Below are positions 25,993 to 33,947 of a stretch of DNA of 64,000 bases, one piece after another. The stretch comes from Oceanobacillus damuensis (lineage in GTDB: Bacteria; Bacillota; Bacilli; Bacillales; Amphibacillaceae): positions 62,001 to 126,000 of the forward strand of contig NZ_KV392042.1 in assembly GCF_001618145.1 (NCBI RefSeq). Direction: 5' to 3'. The notes under the pieces were generated by a model. It was not told the DNA's origin. It worked only from the letters and a program-made list of their open reading frames with translations, and did not search any database. The position numbers and the translations under genes were made by a program. Positions within the stretch are counted from its first letter, which is position 1. Every line of letters starts with the position of its first letter.

Positions 25993-26479
25993 ATTACAAC
26001 AATGAAAATATCCCACAGGAATGACCACTTCAGCCAGCTGTGCGTTTATCCTGTTTCACTATGGGTATTAGAATATGAAATCGTGTTTCATGGGTTCGCG
26101 GGGTGAAGAAACGGTCTATATATCTGTATTAGAAGATCTAAGAAATGCGAGTGCAATAATTGAAGTGAACGGAATAGAGGGTCAGTCTCCTACCACGTTA
26201 AAGCGATACCATACTGGGGGGCTGACCCATTGACCTTGTGGTACAGTTTATTTAGAATAAGGATAAATAGCACAATGTGGAACTGGATTTTTAAGAAAGT
26301 CCGAAATATTTACTGTAGATCAAAGATATATACCTTTGATTTTGGCTAATGGGTATTTATCCTATCCATTTCAGTACCACCTTATTTTTAGTAAAGCAAC
26401 ACATAAGAGTAAAATAGAAGAAGAATAAACCGATATATGAACATTGGTATTTTATTAGGAAATTAAAGGAGAGATAGCA
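25993..26479. other. Intergenic region with repeat
   Basis: No gene seen. It contains the dispersed repeat at 26177-26240 and AT-rich sequence before the SEC-C gene. Confidence 0.5.
26177..26240. repeat. Dispersed repeat, CACGTTAAAG subtype
   Basis: GGGTCAGTCTCCTACCACG, TTAAAGCGATACCATACT, GGGGGGCTGACCC, TTGACCTTGTGG: both arms are present and pair. Confidence 0.8.
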
Positions 26480-26851
26480 GTGGTCAACTATAGGTTAAGA
26501 GCTACACTGATGGAGGTGTTAGATAATCAATTACGTGATAACGACCCAAAATGTACAAAAAAGACCTTAAAAAGATTAATGGATCTTGGTTATACGGAGG
26601 ATGAATCGAAGGAGATGATCGCCTCTGTGCTGGTTGAAGAAATCTTTGATGTTACGAAAAATAAAGAAAAATATAATGAAAAACGGTACTGCAAAAAGTT
26701 AGCAAAACTTCCAGAGCGATATGAAATGGAATATACGGACGCTGAGTCTGAAGCGAAAGTGCAAACTCCAGTCGTCAATGAACAAAAAATTGGCAGGAAT
26801 GATCCCTGTCCATGTGGCAGCGGAAAAAAATATAAGAAATGCTGCGGGTAA
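26480..26851 (+). CDS. Small SEC-C domain protein
   Basis: A 123-residue protein with a helical N-terminal domain ([43 protein letters not shown]1841-like) and a C-terminal SEC-C zinc motif, [19 protein letters not shown], with the CxC...CC ligands. SEC-C tails mediate zinc-dependent protein contact, as on SecA, and are found on many small proteins of unknown role. The GTG start at 26480 has AAAGGAGA seven bases upstream. A second, broken SEC-C gene lies at 31283-32455. Confidence 0.85.
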   Translation: MVNYRLRATLMEVLDNQLRDNDPKCTKKTLKRLMDLGYTEDESKEMIASVLVEEIFDVTKNKEKYNEKRYCKKLAKLPERYEMEYTDAESEAKVQTPVVNEQKIGRNDPCPCGSGKKYKKCCG

Positions 26852-27020
26852 GAATCGGATGGGAGTAATCTAGATTTCTATTCTAATAATTTAGCATTAA
26901 AATCACGTAGAAATTAGAACTAGCAATTTTGCAGGCAAGATATACTGCATTTTTTTCATCTAACATGGATCCCCATAAATCCGTGCAAATCTCTGCCTGC
27001 AAAAAAGATTCTCTATTCCA

Positions 27021-28310
27021 TTAAAGTAAGTTCACAAAGATACCGGCAAGAAATAAGATCAGCGCAGCGCCCAATGTGGATGAAATTTGACAAAATGGCA
27101 TTAACTCCATTCTTTTGGCTGCTGCTAAAACAGAGACGTCTCCAGTTCCTCCCATGTTAGCCATGCCCAACCCTGTGGTAATCGCTGCTTCAATGGGATA
27201 AAAGCCGACTAATTTCCCGATAAATCCCGCACCTAGAGTCGCACCTATGACGACAGTTCCTACGATGATAACGTATTTGAGGGTAAGCGCATGAATGATG
27301 ACATTAAGGTCGGTAAACGTAATTCCAATCCCGACTAATAGCGCAAATGTCCAATTCTTTACAACGAATTGATACCATGCACTTGCTCCGTCCACAATCA
27401 TTTTGGGAAGAATACCGGATATTTTCAGAATTGCTAACAAGATAATCATCAATGCAAAGGGATGGAGAGGAATGAATTCTCCTAGCATTTGACTGATGAC
27501 CAAAATGAGCAGCCCGGAAATCAACCCAACGCCCATTTGACTAATGTTATATGTAGGTTCTTTGCTTTCAACATGAAGTCCTGGCATCATTACGCCATTA
27601 CCGGTTAAATGTGGATGCTTTTTTCCTATGGCATTTAAGATGCTTGCGATCACAATGGCAAATAAATTACCTATAGCAATGGCTGGAACTAAAAGAGAAA
27701 TATAATAACTAGGATCGTTGCCCAGAACGTCCGAGTACAATTGTGACAATGGTACTCCACCTATGCCCATGCCCCCACCCATAATTGGAAGCACAATAAC
27801 TAGGATGGTTTTGATAAATCCATCTCCAAAAATAAACCCGGCCAGTCCTCCGAGTGTGATTGCAGTTGTTACAGATGCGAGCAAAGGTATGGCAAATCGA
27901 CTGCCTGCTTTTACCAAAATTTTTGAATCGATTCCAAGAATGCTGCCAGTTATTAATCCTGCTATGTAAAAATTTAAAAATCCCCCCGTTTGCATGAAGT
28001 CGGTAATCATTCCTGCTGTTTCCTTGGGCATAATGTTCATATGTATCATGAAAGCAGAGCCGAAAATAGATAAAATTGCCCCACCACCAAGGTAACTTCT
28101 TAAAATTGGAGTTTTATCTCCAACCCAGCCGAAAAACTCACCTAGAACCATCATAAGAAGGATAGCTCCAACCATTCCTGCAGGCAAATTCCCAGTATAC
28201 ATTGCAAATAACGTAATCGAAAGGATAACTAAAAACCAACCAATCGGAATGTTAAATATAGTTATTTTTTCTTGGCTGTTTAATTCTTCCATCTTTTTGA
28301 CTTGTGACAT
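27021..28310 (-). CDS. 2-hydroxycarboxylate transporter (CitS/MaeN/CimH family)
   Basis: A 429-residue carrier of the 2HCT family, Na+ or H+ symporters or exchangers for citrate, malate or lactate. Both family re-entrant-loop GGxG signatures are present: VLPIMGGGMGIGGVPLSQLY (first half) and GLGMANMGGTGDVSVLAAAK (second half), followed by RMELMPFCQISSTLG. The length fits the family. The gene is divergent from a lactate/malate-type dehydrogenase with 240 bases between, so carrier and enzyme probably form one dicarboxylate or 2-hydroxyacid module. A decayed duplicate of its 3' end lies at 9268-9670. Confidence 0.9.
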   Translation of the reverse strand: MSQVKKMEELNSQEKITIFNIPIGWFLVILSITLFAMYTGNLPAGMVGAILLMMVLGEFFGWVGDKTPILRSYLGGGAILSIFGSAFMIHMNIMPKETAGMITDFMQTGGFLNFYIAGLITGSILGIDSKILVKAGSRFAIPLLASVTTAITLGGLAGFIFGDGFIKTILVIVLPIMGGGMGIGGVPLSQLYSDVLGNDPSYYISLLVPAIAIGNLFAIVIASILNAIGKKHPHLTGNGVMMPGLHVESKEPTYNISQMGVGLISGLLILVISQMLGEFIPLHPFALMIILLAILKISGILPKMIVDGASAWYQFVVKNWTFALLVGIGITFTDLNVIIHALTLKYVIIVGTVVIGATLGAGFIGKLVGFYPIEAAITTGLGMANMGGTGDVSVLAAAKRMELMPFCQISSTLGAALILFLAGIFVNLL

Positions 28311-28550
28311 CTTCTTCCTCTTTTCAAAACTATTCTGGACTCTACTAAACTATTATTTTAATATGAGATGTTACAATAGGTCAATATATTAAAATTTTCA
28401 AGTAATTGAATCTCATATAATAAATGAAAATTAATCTAGCACTATTTAGCTTTTTCAGCGAAAATAGACATTTATCTAAAAACAGTTACAATAATATAGT
28501 AGAATTTACATAACTTATTTTAAAAGTGATTGGATAGAAGGAGGATAATG

Positions 28551-29534
28551 ATGAAAAATAATAAACTTGCTATCGTAGGTGTCGGGCATGTTGGTTCTTA
28601 TGTACTTGCCGATGCGATGAAGACTGGGCTTTTTTCTGAAATAGTTGTGATTGATAAGGATAAAGATGTTGCGTTTGGGGAAGCCCTTGATCAAGCCCAC
28701 GCAACGGCTCTTCCTTATATGACAAATACCCATGTATTTGCTGGTGATTATGAAAATGTAGAAGATGCGGATGTCATTATTATTGCTGCTGGACCGAGTG
28801 TGATTATCACGGATAAAGATGCAAAACCAGACAGGGCTTTACTTGCCGGAGAAAATGCAGAAGTCATTCGTGAAGTCATGGCAGGTATTACAACGTATAC
28901 GAAAGATGCTATTGTCATTTTAATTACGAACCCATTGGATACAATGGTATATATTGCAGAAAATGAATTCGATTATCCGCAAGGTCGGATATTCGGAACA
29001 GGAACGATGCTTGACTCCGCCCGTTTGCGTCATGCGATCGCATCCAACTACAATATCGATCCCAAAAGCGTCACGGGTTATATGATGGGTGAACATGGAA
29101 TGACTGCGTTCCCTGTTTTTAGCCGATTAAATGTTCAAGGGTTCGGGGAAAAGGAATTGGATAGTTATTTTGAGGGGAAAGAACCGCTCGATCGAGAGGT
29201 ATTCGGTCAAAAAGTTGTCGATACAGCCTATGATGTTATTACAAGTAAAGGTTGGACGAACGCTGCAATCGCCCAGGCAGCAATTACGCTGGCAAAGGCT
29301 ATTATATTGGATGAACGAAGTGTGTATCCAGTCTGTACCACATTAAATGGGCAGTACGGTTATGAAGGGGATGTCGCTTTAAGCATGCCTTGCCTCATTG
29401 GTAAAAACGGTGTGGAACAGCAATTGGAAATAGAGTTAGATGAACAGGAAATGGAGCTATTACATAAATCGGCTGCATATATACAAGAAACAATGAATAT
29501 AGCAGAAACAGGAAAAGATAAAAAAGTAAAATAA
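28551..29534 (+). CDS. L-lactate/malate-type 2-hydroxyacid dehydrogenase
   Basis: A 327-residue NAD-dependent dehydrogenase of the LDH/MDH superfamily. It shows the Rossmann motif AIVGVGHVGSYV, an acidic residue after strand 2 (VVIDKD, NAD preference), the DSARLR motif with catalytic Asp and substrate-binding Arg, and catalytic His in MGEHGMTAF. The mobile active-site loop (SVIITDKDAKPDRALLAGEN) is unlike classical LDH, closer to the L-2-hydroxyisocaproate dehydrogenase branch, so the substrate may be a branched 2-oxoacid. AAGGAGG precedes two tandem ATGs; the second (28551) has better spacing. Its 3' end is copied in the 9.7-kb relic. Confidence 0.86.
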   Translation: MKNNKLAIVGVGHVGSYVLADAMKTGLFSEIVVIDKDKDVAFGEALDQAHATALPYMTNTHVFAGDYENVEDADVIIIAAGPSVIITDKDAKPDRALLAGENAEVIREVMAGITTYTKDAIVILITNPLDTMVYIAENEFDYPQGRIFGTGTMLDSARLRHAIASNYNIDPKSVTGYMMGEHGMTAFPVFSRLNVQGFGEKELDSYFEGKEPLDREVFGQKVVDTAYDVITSKGWTNAAIAQAAITLAKAIILDERSVYPVCTTLNGQYGYEGDVALSMPCLIGKNGVEQQLEIELDEQEMELLHKSAAYIQETMNIAETGKDKKVK

Positions 29535-29649
29535 ATGATTGGCGGAACAGGTTTCGCCCTCCATAGTTGGAAAAAATGGATAGCCCCCCAGTGATTATTC
29601 CTACCAATGTTTTTAGGTCAATACAGTCAGGAAAGGGATTATAGACAAG

Positions 29650-30147
29650 ATGATTTCTTTAAGAAATGTTCAAGCTAAAGATTTAGAAAAGCTGTTAATT
29701 ATTGAGAATGAAGCCTTTTCAATAGAAGAAGCTGCGACAAAAGAAGCAATGGCGGAGAGGATTCAGTTGATAGCTGATACCTTTATTGTGGCTAAAAAGG
29801 AAGGGGAAATACTTGGTTATATTAATGGTCCTATTATTGATCAACCTTATATAACGGATGATCTTTTTGAAGGAATCAAAGAGAATCCGAAAAGAGGAGG
29901 ATATCAAAGTATTTTAGGGTTAGCGGTGTCCCGAAAGGCTAGAAATCAAGGGATTGCAAAGCTTTTAATTGAGAAAATGGAAGAACTTGTAGAAGAAAAT
30001 GAAAGAGAAGGAATCACTTTAACATGTAAACAAGAACTAGTTTCTTTTTATGAAAAATTTGGATTTATTAGCCATGGCATGTCTGAATCAAAACATGCTG
30101 GAGTAAGCTGGTATAACTTGGTAAAATTAAGAGAGGGTAGGAATTAA
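29650..30147 (+). CDS. GNAT-family N-acetyltransferase
   Basis: A 165-residue acetyl-CoA-dependent transferase. Fold landmarks: ISLRNVQAKDLEKLLIIENE at the start, the beta4 core GYQSILGLAVSRKARNQGIA with the pyrophosphate-binding (R/Q)xxGxA loop, and a C-terminal YEKFGF strand. The short insert PYITDDLFEGIKENPKRGG resembles the arylalkylamine N-acetyltransferase-like GNATs of Bacillaceae. The substrate is unknown. AAAGGG precedes the ATG. It is not clearly in an operon with its neighbours. Confidence 0.86.
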   Translation: MISLRNVQAKDLEKLLIIENEAFSIEEAATKEAMAERIQLIADTFIVAKKEGEILGYINGPIIDQPYITDDLFEGIKENPKRGGYQSILGLAVSRKARNQGIAKLLIEKMEELVEENEREGITLTCKQELVSFYEKFGFISHGMSESKHAGVSWYNLVKLREGRN

Positions 30148-30292
30148 TTCTTTTTCACGCTGTCACCGATAATAATGGCAAACCTACTAGAATGGATAGC
30201 ATTCCTTGTATACAAGTATAAGATTTAACTCATACGGTGAAATAATGCGGTAACGAGATTTTCTAATAAATTCTTCAAAAGAGGTGCATGAA

Positions 30293-30985
30293 ATGAAACT
30301 TTTATATTCTGGTAAAACAAAAAATGTATATGAATTAGAAGATGGAAACTATTTATTAAAATTTAAGGATGATGTCACCGGTGAAGATGGTGTATTTGAT
30401 CCAGGTGCAAATACAGTTGGGCTTTCTATTGAAGGTGCAGGGAAAGCTGGATTAAAACTGACTCAGTTTTTCTTTGAGAAGTTAAAAGAGCAAAATATAC
30501 CAACACATTTTATTGATGCAGATATAGAGAAACAAGAAATGAAAGTGGCGCCGGCAACAGTATTTGGCCAAGGCTTAGAAGTAATTTGCCGTTTCCGTGC
30601 GGTAGGTAGCTTCTTGAGAAGATATGGTAAATACACAGAAGAGGGCCAACCACTGGATGCATTTGTTGAAGTAACGTTAAAAGATGACGAACGGCAGGAT
30701 CCACCAATCAGCCGTGATGCATTGCATATGCTTGGAATTTTAGAAAAAGAAGAGTATTCCATTCTAAAGAATCTTACGAAAGAGATTTCCCATGTTGTGA
30801 AAGATGAGTTGGAAAAAAAGGGTATGGAACTGTACGATATAAAGTTGGAATTTGGTAGAAATGCCGGTAATCAGATTATCTTAATTGATGAAATTTCTGG
30901 TGGGAATATGAGAGTTTATAAAGATGGGGAATATGTTCAACCATTGGACCTGGAAAAATTACTATTGGGCGATCCCCGACAGTAA
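30293..30985 (+). CDS. purC: SAICAR synthetase (PurC)
   Basis: A 230-residue phosphoribosylaminoimidazole-succinocarboxamide synthase, the purine pathway enzyme that joins aspartate to CAIR using ATP. Landmarks: KLLYSGKTKNVYELEDG (ATP loop), FKDDVTGEDG, LEVICRFRAVGSFLRRYG and the metal/substrate segment LIDEISGGNMRVYKDG, where the common form is DE(I/F)SPDxxR; the SGGN variant is less usual. The start at 30293 follows AAAGAGGTG. The gene stands alone, whereas the main Bacillaceae purC lies inside the pur operon, so this may be a second copy with its own control. Confidence 0.88.
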   Translation: MKLLYSGKTKNVYELEDGNYLLKFKDDVTGEDGVFDPGANTVGLSIEGAGKAGLKLTQFFFEKLKEQNIPTHFIDADIEKQEMKVAPATVFGQGLEVICRFRAVGSFLRRYGKYTEEGQPLDAFVEVTLKDDERQDPPISRDALHMLGILEKEEYSILKNLTKEISHVVKDELEKKGMELYDIKLEFGRNAGNQIILIDEISGGNMRVYKDGEYVQPLDLEKLLLGDPRQ

Positions 30986-31043
30986 TAAAGTAAACCCATT
31001 GTGGGTTTCTACTGGCCAGTTAATCTCAGGACAAAAAAGATGG

Positions 31044-31075
31044 AAAAGCCGAATACCATAAGGTTTTCGGCTTTT
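31044..31075 (+). terminator. Terminator after purC
   Basis: AAAAGCCGA (31044-31052) pairs with TCGGCTTTT (31067-31075). A weaker AAACCCA/TGGGTTT hairpin stands nearer the stop codon, at about 30994-31010. Confidence 0.75.
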
Positions 31076-31282
31076 GCATGAGCGACCCAGCCACAGCGTC
31101 TTTAATATCTTTTTAATGTATCCTTCAATTAATGAGTGGCAAGGTTTATAGTTGCTTCGTATATATCTTCATCCGATATATTTTCATCTTTTCAGTTGAA
31201 CTGTTCTAATAACCCAAGCTTTATTTATTTTGAAAAGAAAGGCTGGGCAGCTACCAAAAGCATTCATCTATTTCAATGTCAA

Positions 31283-32455
31283 TCACTTTCCACAGCACTT
31301 CTTAAATTTCTTCCCACTGTCACAAGGGCAAGGGTCATTACGGCCTATACCCAAGCGTTTCGCGTCTCGTCGGGCTCTTTCCTTCTGTTGTTCATCCCAA
31401 TAAGCATCTTTTTCCAATAGTTCTTTTTTCCATTCCTATGATTTGGGTGATCAACGCCATTAATGACACAATTCCCGTATAAAGGTTCTTTTAAATCAAG
31501 CAATTTCTCATCGTAGCCTTCCTCAATAAGTGCTGCCACCTTTGGGATAGCTTTTGTTGGTAGTTGGCGACATAATGCTTCACCAATCAGTGTTTTCGAA
31601 CTTTTATCGGTTGTTTGTTCTAAGTGATGCAGCAGCATTTCTTCAGCGGCAGGGTGTTTGATATTTTCCAGCACATTAATTGCGAACATAGACGAATCAT
31701 CATTTGTAACATATTTCTCCACTGCTGGAATTACTTCAGGTGTGCCAATCTTAATTAGGGCATCCATAACCTCTTCCAGCAAAAAGTCCTCTTCCACCCG
31801 TGTAAGTAACTCTGTAAGTTGCGGTATCAAGGAAGTAACTTTTTGTTCACCAGCAAGGTAAACATGATAAATGCCATTAAAGGAAAAGAATTCCTCGTCT
31901 ATCTCTTCCTTTATAGCTGCTTCAATCTCCCAAAAATTCGGTCCGTCGAATTCTCCTCGTTTGATCAATTCTTTAAAAATTCTTTTGCCGAATTTGAAAA
32001 GGTGCTGATTAAACGCACCATTTTCCAGTGAATTCATGATACCAGCGATTTCCTCAAATAACTGTTCCGTATCCATCGAATGTAAGCTTACAATTGTTTC
32101 TAAAGCCTCTTTATTGACGAATGGAGAAAGTTGATGCTGATACTTTGCAATTAGATCGGTGTCACACCGTGCAATAATGGTTGAATACCAAAAAGAGTTA
32201 TCATCTTTTTTATTTAGGCGTCTAATTATTCCTTATACAAAGCACATTTTCTGTGACAGGCATGTGCTTTGTATAAGGAATAATTCGATTAATCATTGGA
32301 TGGGGTACCAGCTTGTCCAATGCTTGTAAGGCGTAGAAAAAAGATTGCTCTGTTCCCAGTTGACAATTATCAAGTGTTTTCAGCGCAAAATCACGTAGAA
32401 ATTTATCGTCGCTTAGAATATATGGTTCGACTTTTGTTAAGAATGTATTAGCCAT
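31283..32455 (-). pseudogene. HEAT-repeat/SEC-C protein gene with two lesions
   Basis: One broken gene. ATG 32455 starts MANTFLTKVEPYILSDDKFL, a HEAT-like N-terminus, and ends at TAG 32222. Coding resumes in another frame: RRLNKKDDNSFWYSTIIARC, then MDTEQLFEEIAGIMNSLENG and HEAT-like repeats (LLEEVMDALIKIGTPEVIPA). A second shift near 31437 leads to [20 protein letters not shown] and the SEC-C tail [20 protein letters not shown], stop at 31283. The first lesion coincides with an inverted duplication (32224-32285). The intact form would be a roughly 390-residue helical scaffold protein with a zinc tail. Confidence 0.85.
32224..32285. repeat. Perfect 23-bp inverted duplication inside the HEAT/SEC-C gene
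   Basis: The arms at 32224-32246 and 32263-32285 are exact complements (one more pair inside) around a 16-base loop. Read on the minus strand, the right-hand arm encodes native protein (..RIIPYTKHM) while the left-hand arm is its reverse copy and brings in the stop. It looks like a template-switch error that disrupted the gene. Confidence 0.85.
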
Positions 32456-32863
32456 AATATGTATCCACCTTTACAACATCATGATACTACTTCAACTTCT
32501 CATTATAATCCATTTACCTCATATAGAATACCGATATCACCCGGGTATAATAAAAAGTTATGATTATATAAGTGAGAATGCACTGCCTTCTTATTTTAGA
32601 TTTGGATAATGTTCCATTAAAATTTATTCTAATGTATAATTGATTTAAATAAATCTATTATTAAATAAAGTGGTTATAAAACGAACATCCAAACTCAACC
32701 AGATTTCCTCAAACGTGTACCTCAGCACCAATCGCCCAGCTATCTTGGTATAACTCCACAGACAGTAATTAGAATGAATGATGCATACCCAACTTAACTT
32801 AAGTCAATGCAGCATCAACATGTTCCAACTACAATGATAAAAAAAGCTAAAAGGAGGACGGAG
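32456..32863. other. Intergenic region
   Basis: Nothing recognisable. AT-rich, between a leftward pseudogene and a rightward reductase gene. Confidence 0.5.
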
Positions 32864-33832
32864 ATGAAAGCGATAATCTCTGAAAAATATGGAACACCTG
32901 ATACCCTGAAACTCAGTGAGGTAGCTGCTCCTGCACCTAAGCAAAGTCAAGTATTAGTAAGAGTTCATGCCTCATCGGTTAACTTTGGTAATCTTGTTTT
33001 ATTGACTGGGAAACCGCTGCTGGCCCGATTAGTATTTGGTCTTCGAAAACCGAAATATCCTATTCCTGGCGGGGACATGGCTGGAGTGGTGGAGGCTATC
33101 GGTGCGGGAGTTACCCAATTTCAGGTCGGTGATGAGGTGTATGGAGATTTATCCAGCTGTGGATGGGGTGCTTTTGCGGAGTATGTGGTTGTTGATGAAA
33201 AAGATGTGGCTTTAAAGCCTAGTAATCTATCATTTGCGGAAGCGGCAGCTGTACCCATGGCAGCTACCACGGCATTACAAGCTATAAGGGACATAGCTAA
33301 GATAAAGCCTGGACAGGAAGTACTGATCCATGGTGCCTCAGGTGGTGTGGGAACTTTTGCCGTTCAAATTGCGAAGGCATATGCCGCAAAAGTGACAGCG
33401 GTGGTGAGTACCAGAAACGTCGACATCGCAAGGTCCCTTGGTGCTGACCATGTAATGGATTATAAAAAGGAAGACTTGGCCAATCATGATATGGTTTATG
33501 ATTTGATTATCGGAGTGAATGGAGATCAATCCATTTCGGCGTATAAAAGAAAGCTAAAAGAGAATGGATTATTTGTTCATGTTGGTGGTACAGAAATTCA
33601 AATGTACCAAACGATGATTCTCGGATCTTGGTTTTCCATGATTGGAAAAAAGAAATTTACCACCTTTCTGCAAAAAGCGAATCAAAAAGATTTATTAGTG
33701 ATGAAAGAGCTTATTGAACAAGGCAAAGTAAAGCCGGTTATTGATAGAAGCTATTCTTTAAGTGAGGTAACAGAGGCATTCCAATATTTTGAAAAGGGCC
33801 ATTCGCAGGGGAAAGTTATTATAACTATTTGA
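32864..33832 (+). CDS. Zinc-independent MDR-family NAD(P)-dependent reductase
   Basis: A 322-residue medium-chain dehydrogenase/reductase of the quinone-oxidoreductase-like group. Landmarks: MKAIISEKYGTPDTLKLSEV, SSVNFGNLVLLTGKP, YPIPGGDMAGVVEAIGAGVT, GDEVYGDLS, and the nucleotide loop VLIHGASGGVGTFAVQIAKA. The Cys ligands of zinc alcohol dehydrogenases are absent. Members reduce quinones or enones; the substrate here is unknown. The start at 32864 is set by AAGGAGGACGGAG; an in-frame ATG 57 bases upstream lacks a site. Confidence 0.88.
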   Translation: MKAIISEKYGTPDTLKLSEVAAPAPKQSQVLVRVHASSVNFGNLVLLTGKPLLARLVFGLRKPKYPIPGGDMAGVVEAIGAGVTQFQVGDEVYGDLSSCGWGAFAEYVVVDEKDVALKPSNLSFAEAAAVPMAATTALQAIRDIAKIKPGQEVLIHGASGGVGTFAVQIAKAYAAKVTAVVSTRNVDIARSLGADHVMDYKKEDLANHDMVYDLIIGVNGDQSISAYKRKLKENGLFVHVGGTEIQMYQTMILGSWFSMIGKKKFTTFLQKANQKDLLVMKELIEQGKVKPVIDRSYSLSEVTEAFQYFEKGHSQGKVIITI

Positions 33833-33947
33833 TACAGGAATAGAGTAAGTGATCTAATAACAAAGCAGGTATAAATAATAAAGCGCTGGCTAGACTTGTA
33901 GCGAACTGAAAGGAAATATAGCAGATAAAATAAGAAAGGATGGAAAA

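Noticed and set aside
26079-26095. cre-like palindrome TGAAATCGTGTTTCA
   Set aside because: The spacing is one base too long for a cre site and no gene starts nearby.
27718-27969. 83-codon frame opposite the 2HCT permease
   Set aside because: Antisense shadow; composition (Pro, Ile, Ser) mirrors the membrane protein on the other strand.
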